Positions 1 to 8,128 of a DNA stretch of 17,657 nucleotides are shown here, in pieces. Under the pieces are notes generated by a model. The model was not told where the DNA came from. It searched no databases and worked only from the letters and a program-made list of their open reading frames with translations. The position numbers and the translations under genes were made by a program. This DNA is from Acidobacteriota bacterium (GTDB lineage Bacteria > Acidobacteriota > Terriglobia > UBA7540), in NCBI GenBank assembly GCA_003165615.1, contig PLWR01000340.1, positions 1 to 17,657 on the forward strand, read 5' to 3'. Within the stretch, counting starts at the first letter, position 1. The number at the start of each line of letters is the position of its first letter.

Positions 1-1163
1 CGGTGATGCAACTCTTCAACCGCGAGGATCGCAGCTTCGACGAATTCGAGGCCGCCAACCGCGCGCACATGGAGGCCTACAAGGATTCCATTCTGGCTTA
101 CGGCCTCTTCTTTCCCGCCGTGGAACTGGTGGGAGTGGTTGCCGTCGCCATCATTCTCTATATGGGCGGGGGAATGGCCATGCGCGGCGCCGTCAGCGTG
201 GGCACCGCCATCGCCTTCATTCAGTACTCGCAGCGGTTCTTCCGTCCCATTCAAGACCTGAGCGACAAGTACAATCTGCTGCAGGCCGCCATGGCGAGTT
301 CGGAACGCATCTTCAAGCTGCTGGATACGCCCGTGACCATCGTCGATCCCCCGCAGCCCCAGCCGCTCGCCTACCCGCGCGGACAGGTGGAATTTCAGGG
401 CGTGGGGTTCGCCTACAAGGACGACCACAAAGTTCTGGACAACATCAGCTTCACTCTCGAGCCGGGTGAAACGATGGCGGTGGTGGGCCACACCGGCGCC
501 GGGAAGACCACCCTCACCAACCTGCTCCTGCGCTTTTACGAAGTGCAAGAAGGCTGCATCACCTTCGACGGCATCGACATCCGCGAATTGCGCCTGTATG
601 ATTTGCGCAAGAATTTTGGCATCGTGCTGCAAGACCCGTTCCTTTTTTCGGGAACGATTGCGAGCAACATCCGGCTGGGCAACGAGGACATTACGGATGC
701 GCAGCTGCGCTCGGCGGCACAACAAGTAAATCTGGAGGAGTTCATTGAGAGCCTCCCCGCGGGATTTGATGAGCCGGTCAGGGAGCGTGGGGCAACCCTC
801 TCAGTGGGTCAAAAGCAATTGCTGTCCTTCGCCCGCGCCCTTGCCCACAATCCCCGCATACTGGTCCTCGACGAAGCGACATCCAGCGTCGATCCAGAGA
901 CTGAACACTTGCTGCGAGAAGGAATGAAACGCCTGATCGAGAATCGCACCTCCCTGGTGATCGCGCACCGGCTTTCCACCATTCAGAACGCCAGCAAGAT
1001 TGTGGTGATGCACAAGGGACATGTGCGCGAAGTGGGCACGCATCAGGAATTGCTCGATCAGCGCGGAATTTACTTCAAGCTCTATCAGCTCCAATATAAG
1101 GATCAGGATCTCCCAGAGGTTCCCGCCGTCGCCGCGACGGAGACCTTGCCAGAACGGTCCTAA
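1..1163 (+). CDS. ABC exporter (MsbA-like half transporter), 5' truncated by window edge
   Basis: This is the C-terminal two thirds of a type IV ABC exporter. The frame is open at the window edge and only about 386 residues remain of a usual 580-600, so the true start lies upstream. Residue numbers count from base 3. The end of the transmembrane domain is visible at residues 30-75, followed by a complete nucleotide-binding domain. Motifs seen are Walker A GHTGAGKT (162-169), Q-loop at Q210, signature LSVGQ (266-270, Val replacing the usual Gly), Walker B ILVLDE (286-291) and H-loop H322. Fused TMD-NBD half transporters normally dimerise in the inner membrane and export lipids or drugs. lpxB directly downstream makes lipid A or another envelope lipid a reasonable substrate guess, but substrate cannot be read from the sequence. 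The gene ends 12 bases before a heptamer repeat element. Confidence 0.93.
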   Translation, partial: VMQLFNREDRSFDEFEAANRAHMEAYKDSILAYGLFFPAVELVGVVAVAIILYMGGGMAMRGAVSVGTAIAFIQYSQRFFRPIQDLSDKYNLLQAAMASSERIFKLLDTPVTIVDPPQPQPLAYPRGQVEFQGVGFAYKDDHKVLDNISFTLEPGETMAVVGHTGAGKTTLTNLLLRFYEVQEGCITFDGIDIRELRLYDLRKNFGIVLQDPFLFSGTIASNIRLGNEDITDAQLRSAAQQVNLEEFIESLPAGFDEPVRERGATLSVGQKQLLSFARALAHNPRILVLDEATSSVDPETEHLLREGMKRLIENRTSLVIAHRLSTIQNASKIVVMHKGHVREVGTHQELLDQRGIYFKLYQLQYKDQDLPEVPAVAATETLPERS

Positions 1164-1175
1164 TCGACTAGATTC

Positions 1176-1336
1176 GGGACATGGGACGAGGAAGGATAAA
1201 GGGTAAAGTTTAGAGGGTAAAACACATTCCTGCCCTTCGCCCCGCTCGGAGCTGGCCATGAATGTTGGAGCCACTTTATCCCTTATCCTTGACCCTTTAA
1301 ACTTTACCCTTCGGCCCATATCCCGTGCCCCGAAAT
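1176..1336. repeat. Heptamer-phased inverted element A (48-base spacer)
   Basis: The left arm (1176-1225) is a run of seven in-phase degenerate heptamers of GGGACNN then GGGTAAA type. The right arm (1274-1336) is nine in-phase heptamers that are the reverse complement of the same words (CTTTACC, CTTTAAA, CCGTGCC). The spacer 1226-1273 is 48 bases. Bases 1219-1282 align without gaps to 16814-16877 in element B, with 48 of 64 identical, including an identical 10-mer GCCCCGCTCG. The right arm ends three bases before the preferred lpxB start codon. No protein or known IS end is visible. Confidence 0.85.
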
Positions 1337-1339
1337 GAA

Positions 1340-2509
1340 ATGCCTAAACCTTCCATCATGATCGTGGCAGGAGAGCGCTCCGGCGATATCTACGGAGCGG
1401 GTCTGGCGCGGGCGCTCCAGGCGCGATTGCCGGGCCTGGAAGTCTTCGGCTGCGGCGGTGAATCCATGCGCCAGGTGGGGGTGGACACCGCGGCGGACTC
1501 GCACCAGATTGCCGTTGCCGGCGTCACGGAAATCGTCTCGGGCATTCCCCGCGTCTATGGCGCTTTCCACAAACTACTCGATGAAGTGGACCGCCGCCAA
1601 CCCCAGCTTGCCATCCTGATCGACTTTCCTGAATTTAACCTGCGCTTGGCGCGGCAGCTCAAGAAGCGGCGAATACCGGTGGTCTACTTCGTAAGCCCCC
1701 AGGTTTGGGCGTGGCGCAAACGGCGAGTCCAGAAGTTGAAGGACCGCATCGCCAAGATGATAGTCATCTTCGATTTTGAAGAGGAGATCTATAAGCAGGC
1801 GGGCGTGCCGGTGGAGTACGTCGGGCATCCGCTGGTGGACATGGTGCGGCCACACCTGACGCGCCAGGAGTTCTTCGAAAAGGTCGGCCTGGACCCCTCC
1901 GTCCAGACGATCGCGCTGCTACCCGGCAGCCGCCAGAAGGAAGTGATTGCCAATCTGCCCACAATGTTGGACGCGGCCACGCGCCTGACCCTGAATCGGA
2001 AGCTACAGTTCGTCGTAGCCGTGGCGCCCACCATCGATCCGAACTGGCTGGAAACGACCCTGCTGGAGTGCTACGTGGGCCGGGCCACGGTGCGCACGGC
2101 TGTTCACGCCACTTACGACGCGATGCAACACTCCGAGGTGGCGGTGGTAGCGAGCGGCACAGCTACGCTGGAGGCAGCCCTCCGCGAACGTCCCATGGTG
2201 GTGGTGTACCGCGTCTCCGGCCTTACCTGGCTGGTGGGAAGGCTTTTGGTAAATGTCCCCTATTACAGCATTGTGAATATCCTGGCGAAGAAAGAGCTGG
2301 TGCCGGAACTGATGCAGCACGATTTCAACGCCGCCAATGTGGCCACGCGGGTAGAATATTTGCTGGACCATCCGGAGGCGCGCGAGGAGATGGTGCGGGG
2401 ATTTCAAGCCTTGAAACCGCAGCTGGGGCCGGGAGGGGCGATTGAACGTGCCGCGGACGCGGTGGTGGGTGTGCTCCAGGCCTCGCAGGCGGCCCAAAAG
2501 GCAGGTTGA
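1340..2509 (+). CDS. lpxB: Lipid-A-disaccharide synthase LpxB
   Basis: LpxB (GT19) joins UDP-2,3-diacylglucosamine to lipid X at the cytoplasmic face of the inner membrane, giving the tetraacyl disaccharide precursor of lipid A. Seen in order: N-terminal AGERSGD (residues 10-16, the family's AGExSGD), IDFPEFN (94-100), SPQVWAWR (119-126), GHPLVD (162-167), LLPGSR (193-198) and a C-terminal SGTATLE nucleotide-binding segment. At 389 residues it matches the usual 380-390. I chose ATG at 1340. A GTG at 1325 is in frame but lies inside the heptamer repeat arm, and neither start has a clear Shine-Dalgarno. The ABC exporter upstream points to shared lipid A function. The stop overlaps a possible TTG at 2506 of the next reading frame. 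Confidence 0.97.
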   Translation: MPKPSIMIVAGERSGDIYGAGLARALQARLPGLEVFGCGGESMRQVGVDTAADSHQIAVAGVTEIVSGIPRVYGAFHKLLDEVDRRQPQLAILIDFPEFNLRLARQLKKRRIPVVYFVSPQVWAWRKRRVQKLKDRIAKMIVIFDFEEEIYKQAGVPVEYVGHPLVDMVRPHLTRQEFFEKVGLDPSVQTIALLPGSRQKEVIANLPTMLDAATRLTLNRKLQFVVAVAPTIDPNWLETTLLECYVGRATVRTAVHATYDAMQHSEVAVVASGTATLEAALRERPMVVVYRVSGLTWLVGRLLVNVPYYSIVNILAKKELVPELMQHDFNAANVATRVEYLLDHPEAREEMVRGFQALKPQLGPGGAIERAADAVVGVLQASQAAQKAG

Positions 2510-2604
2510 ATCATCATTGCCCCACCGAAATTGATTTTGGCGACATGCAACGCGGAAGTCAGCCCCATAATCCAATTCAAGGGATATCGCGAGGGGAGCC
2601 AAGA

Positions 2605-4629
2605 ATGACTCGATTTAGATCCGTGAACCTGGTCGCGTTTTCGCGGGCCGTCCGTTGGCGTCGCCGGTGGATGCTTCCGGCCGGGCTTTTGTGCGCGGCC
2701 CTGGGCTTGGCCTTGGCTTCGGGTATGGCGCAAGATGCCGTGCAGCGTTTCGAAGTCAAGAACTACGTCATCACCGCTGAACTCCTTCCCTCGCAACACC
2801 TCCTGACCGCCAAAGCGCGTGTGGACATCGTCCCCAACATGGATGTCACCACGCTCGCTTTCGAGCTGCACAGCAATTTGCGTGTGGAAAAGGTTGTGGA
2901 CACCACGGGTCAGGAGATTGCTTTCAAGCAGGACGGCCAGGCCCTGAACCTGTCGCTCATCAATCCGATGACCGCTGGAAAAGCGGCCTCCATCACGGTG
3001 ACTTACGGGGGAATGCTCAATTCCGCCGATGGCAGCCCAGTGGAAGGCATCAAGGTGGCTTACATTGGAACCGAGGGTTCCTACCTTCTCTATCCGGGCC
3101 GGTGGTTCCCGGTCAGCGCCTACGGAGGGAATCGCTTCTCCGCCACGATGAACATCACGGTCCCCTCGGACGAGACAGTGATCGCCTCGGGGAAGGCTGC
3201 CTCGCCGGAGCGTGAGCCCGGAAAGGTTACCTACACCTTTGACTACGAGAACTCCTCGTTTCCGGGAACGGTGATCGCCGGCCCCTACAAGGTGCAGCCG
3301 GCAACGGCAGCAGGCGCTGACATCACCCTTTACTTAAAGGCCGGCCACGAAGGCCTTGCCGGCCCTTACGGTGACACCGCGGCCAAGATTCTCACCTTTT
3401 ACAGCGATGTGTTCGGGCCGCTGCCCAGTTCTCATCTTGCCATTGTTGAAATCGGCGACGATACGTTGGGGGGATATACGGCCCCCGGGGTGGTGGCGCT
3501 CGCCTCGCGCGCGCTTACCAATCCGGTCAATTATCGGCTGTTGGCGCATGAAATTTCGCACTTGTGGTGGCGATGCCTGGTCAGTCCCGCTACCCCGAAC
3601 GATGCGTTTCTAGACGAGGGCCTCGCCGAGTATTCAAAGGCGATGTACGTGCAGGACGCAGCGGGGGACGCGGCATTTGAGGACCTGATGCGCGATACGG
3701 CGGTGGGTGCACTGACGCACGAGGAGGTGGCGCCCATCGCGCAAGCCGGGCAACTGCATGAGTTCACCCCCGAGTATCAGTCGATTGTTTTTGATAAGGG
3801 CGCCATGGTGTTCCACATGCTCCGCTGGCTGATCGGTGACGAAGCGTTTCGCAAGACTCTGCGGACGATGGCCCAGCAGTATGCCTGGAAATCCATTACC
3901 ACGGACCAGTTTCAACGCCTGGCGGAGAATGCCTCCAAGCAGGAGCTGACTTTCTTCTTCGCGCAATGGGTCAACTCCACGGGCGTGCCCCAATTCAAGC
4001 GCAATTGGGCTGTTTACCGGCTCCCCAAAGGCTATCAAGTGGTGGGCAAGATGCAGCAGGATTTGGATATCTTCCGCATGCCGGTGGAGGTTCGGGTTAT
4101 CTGCCAGGGCTCCAAACCCGTTACCCAGCGAATTGATATGGTCGGAACCACCGCGGACTTCACCATCGACACCCGCACCAAGCCCTTGCGCGTCCTCGTG
4201 GACCCGGCCAGCCGCATTTTGAAATTCGATGAAAAGACAAAATTCCAGGTGGAGATGGCGCGAGCCGATCAACTGGTGGAGGAACAGGCATATCTGGATG
4301 CCATCAAGCAGTATCAGGCGGTTCTGGAGATCAACAGCAACAGCTCACTAGCCCACTACCGGCTGGGCGAAATCCATTTCAAGCTGCGCAATTACAATGC
4401 GGCCATGGAAGAATTCCGGCGCGACCTGGACGGCGATTTGGACCCCAAGTGGATTGAGGTGTGGTCACATCTGAAACTCGGTCAGATATTCGATGTGACG
4501 GGCCAGCGCGATCGCGCCCTCAACGAATATCAGCGTGCCTTGCAGACCAACGACAACACCCAGGGAGCGCTTGACGAGGCCAATCGCTATATCCAAAAAC
4601 CCTATAAGAAGCCGGCACAGACCAATTAG
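2605..4629 (+). CDS. Secreted M1-family zinc metallopeptidase with C-terminal TPR region
   Basis: A gluzincin peptidase of the M1 fold. The zinc site is complete: HEISH at residues 315-319, then 18 residues and E338 in DEGLAEY. The position that normally carries the aminopeptidase GxMEN motif reads GGYTAPG (289-295), so the Glu that binds the substrate amino terminus is not evident and aminopeptidase specificity is doubtful. An N-terminal basic stretch followed by a hydrophobic segment (about 22-43, ending near ASGMAQ) is a signal peptide or anchor, placing the protein outside the cytoplasm. Residues about 552-665 form two to three TPR-like helix pairs. I chose ATG at 2605 because GAGGGGAG precedes it and the signal peptide follows; an in-frame TTG at 2506 would add 33 unconvincing residues. 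It lies 95 bases behind lpxB and may be co-transcribed. Confidence 0.9.
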   Translation: MTRFRSVNLVAFSRAVRWRRRWMLPAGLLCAALGLALASGMAQDAVQRFEVKNYVITAELLPSQHLLTAKARVDIVPNMDVTTLAFELHSNLRVEKVVDTTGQEIAFKQDGQALNLSLINPMTAGKAASITVTYGGMLNSADGSPVEGIKVAYIGTEGSYLLYPGRWFPVSAYGGNRFSATMNITVPSDETVIASGKAASPEREPGKVTYTFDYENSSFPGTVIAGPYKVQPATAAGADITLYLKAGHEGLAGPYGDTAAKILTFYSDVFGPLPSSHLAIVEIGDDTLGGYTAPGVVALASRALTNPVNYRLLAHEISHLWWRCLVSPATPNDAFLDEGLAEYSKAMYVQDAAGDAAFEDLMRDTAVGALTHEEVAPIAQAGQLHEFTPEYQSIVFDKGAMVFHMLRWLIGDEAFRKTLRTMAQQYAWKSITTDQFQRLAENASKQELTFFFAQWVNSTGVPQFKRNWAVYRLPKGYQVVGKMQQDLDIFRMPVEVRVICQGSKPVTQRIDMVGTTADFTIDTRTKPLRVLVDPASRILKFDEKTKFQVEMARADQLVEEQAYLDAIKQYQAVLEINSNSSLAHYRLGEIHFKLRNYNAAMEEFRRDLDGDLDPKWIEVWSHLKLGQIFDVTGQRDRALNEYQRALQTNDNTQGALDEANRYIQKPYKKPAQTN

Positions 4630-4670
4630 GACTTAGGAGCAGGGAGCTAGGAGTCAGAAATCAGGAGAAA
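4629..4670. repeat. Degenerate heptamer array, six units (GGAGNNN)
   Basis: Six consecutive in-phase 7-mers of the form GGANNNN, for example GGAGCAG, GGAGCTA and GGAGTCA. The array begins on the last base of the TAG stop of the M1 peptidase gene and fills most of the 65-base space between two convergent genes. No inverted partner arm is visible here, and there is no strong hairpin followed by T-tract to act as terminator. Confidence 0.75.
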
Positions 4671-4694
4671 CCCCTCCGGCTTTCGGCCATCCCT

Positions 4695-5762
4695 CTAATA
4701 ATTGCGGATGGGATAGACGCCGTACTCCAAGGTGGCCTCGCGCATGGCATTGAAGTTCTCCAGGGTTACGTAGCGGGTCACCCCCGCGCCGGACGCTACC
4801 GCATAACCGCCGCCCGGCGCCAAGTCCTTGATGCGTTGCCGCACCTCCGCCCGCACATCTTCCGGCCGGCCCTTTCCTGAGACCAGCGTATAGCCTAGAT
4901 CGATGTTGCCGACAATCGCCAGGCGGTCGCCGTACCGCCGCTTCAAGTCATAAATATCCATGGCCTTGGGCTCAATGGGGTGCAAAGCCTGCACCCCCAG
5001 CGCGATCAGGTCATCGAGTACCGACCATAAACTCCCGTCACTGTGCATGATGAAGGGCATACCTGCGTGGCGGGCGATACTGGCCAACTCCTCCATCCAC
5101 GGAAAAAACCAGCGCCGCAGGATTTTGGGTGAGACCAGGAGCCCTTCGGTATACGCTAGATCGTCACCGTACCAGACGGCAAAAACCTCCGGCATCCTGA
5201 CCAGGCGGCGCAAAACCTCGCATTGAGTACGTCCAACCAGCTCCGCCACCCGGGCAACCAGTTCCGGCTGGTCTTCCAGCGAAAGACAGAAATGCGGATA
5301 GCCCAGGATCATCCATGTCCGCGTGAAGACGCCGCCGACACCAGTGATGATTCCCATCCCCGGGGGCACGGCAGCGGCTGCCGCCTCGAGGGGGGTCACA
5401 TCGACGGTGCGGGGATCGGGCCACGCATAGGCGTCAAAGTCCGCCAGGGTCCCGACCGGTCCGGGCTTGTCCGTGCTGATCGATTCTTCCTCGTGTGCGC
5501 TCGCCGAGGATTCCCATGAGCGCGGGGTCCCGGTGGAGACGACCGGCGACAATCCCCCGAATTCATAGTCCGCGCGCAGATAGATGAAGTCAAAACCGGC
5601 GGCTGCCTGGAAGGCGACGTGATCCCTTACCTCGCGCATGGGCCTTCCCATAAACAGGTTCTTGATGTACGTGTCGACCTGGAATTCTGCCAGCGGGACA
5701 CGGTCCGGCTCCTCGTGATGGATGGTCTTGAGCAGGCGCCGGTAGTCGGGGTGAAAGTTCAT
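4695..5762 (-). CDS. Uroporphyrinogen decarboxylase (URO-D) superfamily protein
   Basis: A TIM-barrel protein of the URO-D/methyltransferase superfamily, 355 residues. The C-terminal half has the family's typical run: YGDDLAYTEGLLVSP (198-212), MHSDGS (239-244), then LHPIEPKAMDIYDLKRRYGDRLAIVGNID (260-288), where GNID is a superfamily hallmark. The N-terminal RQAGR signature of true HemE is absent, so I do not call this haem biosynthesis. Relatives include methylamine/methanol and corrinoid methyltransferases (MtaA, CmuA types); H240 could be a metal or substrate ligand, but substrate is unknown. ATG at 5762 is chosen because GAGGT sits seven bases upstream and it leaves a 16-bp gap after the upstream gene; an ORF extension to 5804 would overlap that gene. 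It is probably co-transcribed with the methyltransferase gene upstream. Confidence 0.85.
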   Translation of the reverse strand: MNFHPDYRRLLKTIHHEEPDRVPLAEFQVDTYIKNLFMGRPMREVRDHVAFQAAAGFDFIYLRADYEFGGLSPVVSTGTPRSWESSASAHEEESISTDKPGPVGTLADFDAYAWPDPRTVDVTPLEAAAAAVPPGMGIITGVGGVFTRTWMILGYPHFCLSLEDQPELVARVAELVGRTQCEVLRRLVRMPEVFAVWYGDDLAYTEGLLVSPKILRRWFFPWMEELASIARHAGMPFIMHSDGSLWSVLDDLIALGVQALHPIEPKAMDIYDLKRRYGDRLAIVGNIDLGYTLVSGKGRPEDVRAEVRQRIKDLAPGGGYAVASGAGVTRYVTLENFNAMREATLEYGVYPIRNY

Positions 5763-5778
5763 TTTTGACCTCGATTCG

Positions 5779-6912
5779 CTACGTTTCGAATTTCCATCCT
5801 GCAAGCCTGGGGTTGGGGACGCCGCGCTGCTGGACCAATACCTTGAAGATGTTTCCCATTCCCTCGGGAGATATTAACCTTTTTAGTTTTAATCGCGCAC
5901 CAAGCATCTCCAGCTCGGTTTGACCCGGATCGTATACATCCGCAAATTGATTGGCTTCGCCCAAGGCCAGCAGGAATTTCTCCTGGGTGGTGAACCCCGC
6001 GAACTCAAGTCCCTGCGCCTTACCCGCGTCGATCAGCGCGCTGAAATTCACGTGCGCGGTCAAATCCGTTTCCCCGGGCGCGGTGTAGAAATCCTCCGCC
6101 GCGGTGTGGCCGTGGTAAGCAAGCAGAGTTCCGCGTGGACGATCGAAGGTAAAGAGCCGATTCGCCATGTCGCCATAATCGATGGTCAGTACAAAGCCGC
6201 GCGTCAGCTTGGCCGCGACCGCGTGCATCCACGACTGGGCGTGCCGGTTCACCTCCGTGCGATGGCCTTCTTCCAATTGCGGAGCATACCGGGCCACATA
6301 AGCCGCGACCGCGGGGTCGCTGATCGGGCCAGTCTTCTCGCGCAGGTCGTCGCCCTCCGCAATGACGTAAATTTCCTTGAGATGCCCCGCCATCCTTGTG
6401 ACCACGTTGACCGGAAATGCGTCCACGAGTTCGTTCGAGAAAAAGCACCCCGTGACAGGGGCGAGATCATCGAGATCGGCGAGCAGCCGGACCTTTTTCT
6501 CCACCCCCACGGCAGCCAGCCGGGCCTCGATGCGCTGACGCTGAGGCAATCCGGGTTCGATGGCCGCGTAATCGAGTGCGGCGAAAAAATCCGGCAATGC
6601 CCCTGCCGACCAGCTCAAGAAATCGGCCGCGAAGAGCCCCCGCCCGGCGCCCATTTCAACCCAGGTGAAAGGCTGCGGACGTCCCATCACGTTCCACATC
6701 TCTACGGCCTGCCGCGCCACCAGGCGGGCAAATACCGGATGCAGATCGGAACTGGTGAAGTAATCGCCCTCGACGCCGGTGCGCCCCTCCCCCTGGGTGT
6801 AATAACCAAATTCCGGATGATAAAGACACAGCGCCATGTAGCGTTCAAAGGTCATCGGGCCGGTGCGCCGCAAGGTTTCGAGAAGAAAGTTTTTGAGAGG
6901 TGTGTGGCTCAA
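5779..6912 (-). CDS. MidA/NDUFAF7-type class I SAM-dependent methyltransferase
   Basis: COG1565/DUF185 family. Seen (numbering from 6912): N-terminal PLKNFLLETLRRTGPMTFERYMALCLYHPEFGYY (5-38), a very typical family opening; the SAM-binding loop VEMGAGRG (85-92); acidic EPGLPQR (about 119-125); and SNELVDAFPV (159-168), a family signature. The mitochondrial member NDUFAF7 methylates an arginine of complex I subunit NDUFS2; the bacterial target is not established. The start is uncertain. The conserved N-terminus lies upstream of the first ATG (6855), so translation must begin at a rare codon. I give TTG at 6912; another TTG at 6948 would place about 9 residues inside a heptamer repeat. No Shine-Dalgarno is clear for either. 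It leads a two-gene unit with the URO-D-like gene. Confidence 0.9.
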   Translation of the reverse strand: MSHTPLKNFLLETLRRTGPMTFERYMALCLYHPEFGYYTQGEGRTGVEGDYFTSSDLHPVFARLVARQAVEMWNVMGRPQPFTWVEMGAGRGLFAADFLSWSAGALPDFFAALDYAAIEPGLPQRQRIEARLAAVGVEKKVRLLADLDDLAPVTGCFFSNELVDAFPVNVVTRMAGHLKEIYVIAEGDDLREKTGPISDPAVAAYVARYAPQLEEGHRTEVNRHAQSWMHAVAAKLTRGFVLTIDYGDMANRLFTFDRPRGTLLAYHGHTAAEDFYTAPGETDLTAHVNFSALIDAGKAQGLEFAGFTTQEKFLLALGEANQFADVYDPGQTELEMLGARLKLKRLISPEGMGNIFKVLVQQRGVPNPRLAGWKFET

Positions 6913-6919
6913 GATATTA

Positions 6920-6947
6920 GGTGTCAGGTGCCAGGTGTCAGGTGCCA
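6920..6947. repeat. Heptamer array, four units (GGTGTCA / GGTGCCA alternating)
   Basis: Two exact copies of a 14-mer made of GGTGTCA and GGTGCCA, giving four in-phase 7-mers. It sits at the 5' end of the methyltransferase gene on the minus strand. Two further in-phase 7-mers, CTCAGGG and CTCAGGA, occur at 6993-7006, immediately before the macro-gene stop. The 96-base space between the two genes therefore has a repeat at both ends. Confidence 0.8.
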
Positions 6948-7008
6948 AAAACCGCGTTTAGCAATCACGTTGGGGCTGAATCCATCAACAAACTCAGGGC
7001 TCAGGACA

Positions 7009-7542
7009 TTAGAGCGTCCTTGGCGCCGGTCGGGCGGTTAACTGCTGGTAGGTTTCTTCAAAAACCTTGAGCGCCGCGGCGTCGAACAATACGAAGTAAA
7101 TCTTCTCGAGACTTGTGCGCACCTTGATATGTTCGAGGACAGCTTTCAGCATAATCGGCGCACATTCCGCCACGGAGAAGCCTGCCACGTCCGTGCCGAT
7201 GGCAGGAAACGCCATGCTCCGAATCGCTTTCTCCTCCGCCCGCATCAAGCTGGCGCAGGTCGCCAGCCGAATGGATTCCGCCGTGGCCTTCTGGTCCGGC
7301 CGCATGCTGGCAGCATGAATTACGAAAAACGCTTTCAAATTTACGCCGGTGGTCACCGCAGCTTCGCCCAGGCGGATGGGCGCCCGGCGTTCACACTCCT
7401 CTTGAATGCGTTCCCCCGCCTTGCGTCGAATGGCGCCCGCCACACCCGCGTCCATCGTGAGGTCTGTATTCGTGGGGTTGACAATGGCGTCCACCGCCAT
7501 CTCCGTAATGTCGCCTTGCACAAAGAGAATCCTGGTCGGCAT
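7009..7542 (-). CDS. Macro-domain protein (ADP-ribose/nucleotide-ligand binding)
   Basis: A stand-alone macro domain of 177 residues, the normal size for Af1521-like single-domain members. Seen: GDIT (10-13), VDAIVNPTNTDL (17-28) supplying the adenine and distal-ribose contacts, the GVAGAI loop (33-38), and AFPAIGTDVAGF (111-122) matching the phosphate-binding loop. Such proteins bind ADP-ribose and some hydrolyse ADP-ribosyl groups or O-acetyl-ADP-ribose. Which activity applies cannot be read here. ATG at 7542 is preferred, with AGGGA/AGGAG just upstream. The longer frame to 7671 would translate a GCCGCC hairpin repeat and is unlikely to be coding. It follows the rhodanese gene on the same strand at about 180 bases, so it may have its own promoter. 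Confidence 0.9.
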   Translation of the reverse strand: MPTRILFVQGDITEMAVDAIVNPTNTDLTMDAGVAGAIRRKAGERIQEECERRAPIRLGEAAVTTGVNLKAFFVIHAASMRPDQKATAESIRLATCASLMRAEEKAIRSMAFPAIGTDVAGFSVAECAPIMLKAVLEHIKVRTSLEKIYFVLFDAAALKVFEETYQQLTARPAPRTL

Positions 7543-7629
7543 GGTCCCTGGCTCCTGGGGCTTTGGACAACGGCGTAAGCATAGCCCCCGGTGAGACGTT
7601 TGGCTAGGGACAAGTGCAGAAACGGCGCG

Positions 7630-7650
7630 AGCCGCCAAGATGGCGGCGCT
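7630..7650. repeat. Short GC-rich hairpin GCCGCC-AAGAT-GGCGGC
   Basis: A six-bp perfect GC stem (GCCGCC 7631-7636 with GGCGGC 7642-7647) around a five-base loop, upstream of the macro gene. It resembles REP-like intergenic hairpins. It lacks a T-tract, so it is not a convincing intrinsic terminator. Confidence 0.5.
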
Positions 7651-7685
7651 ACTTTCAAAATAGGACAGCACCAGGAATTGCTATT

Positions 7686-7727
7686 ACTGAAAACTGACAA
7701 CTGAAGACGGTCAACTCTCTTTCAGTA
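7686..7727. repeat. Short ACTGANN heptamer array with inverted copy at rhodanese stop
   Basis: Three in-phase 7-mers (ACTGAAA, ACTGACA, ACTGAAG) at 7686-7706. TACTGAAA at 7685-7692 is exactly complementary to TTTCAGTA at 7720-7727, giving an 8-bp stem. The right stem overlaps the TGA stop (7722-7724) of the rhodanese gene. It could act as a 3' hairpin for that transcript; no long T-run follows. Confidence 0.6.
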
Positions 7728-8042
7728 TCTCGGCACCTTGGGATCGATCTCCTTCGACCATTGGTCGATGCCGCCGCTCATGCTGAGCGCATTCACTCCC
7801 TGCCGCTTCAACCAGGACGCCGCGTTGAAACTCCGCATTCCTGCATGGCAGTAGACCACCACCGGTTGATCTTTCGGGATGTCATCAACCTTTTGCGGAA
7901 CCTCCCGCATCGGGATCAGCGTGGCTCCCTCGATGCGGGCGGTCTGATACTCCCACGGCTCGCGGCAGTCGAGCAGAAAGAATTTTGCACCCTTCTCCAT
8001 CATGTCGTGCACTTCCCGAGGTTCGATAATGAGTTCTTCCAT
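7722..8042 (-). CDS. Single-domain rhodanese-like sulfurtransferase
   Basis: A 106-residue rhodanese homology domain. The active-site loop is CHAGMRS with Cys65, the six-residue length typical of sulfur-transferring single-domain rhodaneses, here as CxxGxRS. The N-terminal LLDCREPWEYQTARIEGATLIPM matches the family's DVRxxxEYxxGHIxGAxxIP element, and the C-terminal SMSGGIDQW is the usual closing motif. It is probably cytoplasmic, since no signal peptide is present; it would move sulfane sulfur from thiosulfate or a persulfide to an acceptor. ATG at 8042 is chosen because AGGAG lies eight bases upstream; the frame extends to 8069 with no better start. Physiological partner unknown. Confidence 0.93.
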   Translation of the reverse strand: MEELIIEPREVHDMMEKGAKFFLLDCREPWEYQTARIEGATLIPMREVPQKVDDIPKDQPVVVYCHAGMRSFNAASWLKRQGVNALSMSGGIDQWSKEIDPKVPRY

Positions 8043-8128
8043 CAGATTGCTCCTCTGCGTCGCGCCCAAGCATTAGCACATATAATTCGCGCTGCTGGTG
8101 CGGGCAGGAATTGCGGATCCTTGGTGTG

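Noticed and set aside
1325..1339. GTG start giving LpxB five extra residues
   Set aside because: These codons lie in or directly against the heptamer arm and are not conserved family sequence; ATG 1340 is adjacent.
4630..4694. Intrinsic terminator between the convergent M1 and URO-D-like genes
   Set aside because: No stem longer than three base pairs with a T-tract could be found; only the heptamer array is present.
4695..5762. hemE (haem pathway uroporphyrinogen decarboxylase)
   Set aside because: The RQAGR substrate-binding signature near the N-terminus is missing.
5920..7041. 373-residue plus-strand open frame opposite the MidA-type gene
   Set aside because: The opposite frame carries an unmistakable methyltransferase; this one is a high-GC mirror frame.
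7543..7671. N-terminal extension of the macro protein
   Set aside because: It would translate the GCCGCC hairpin repeat; the family start motif and a ribosome site are at 7542.
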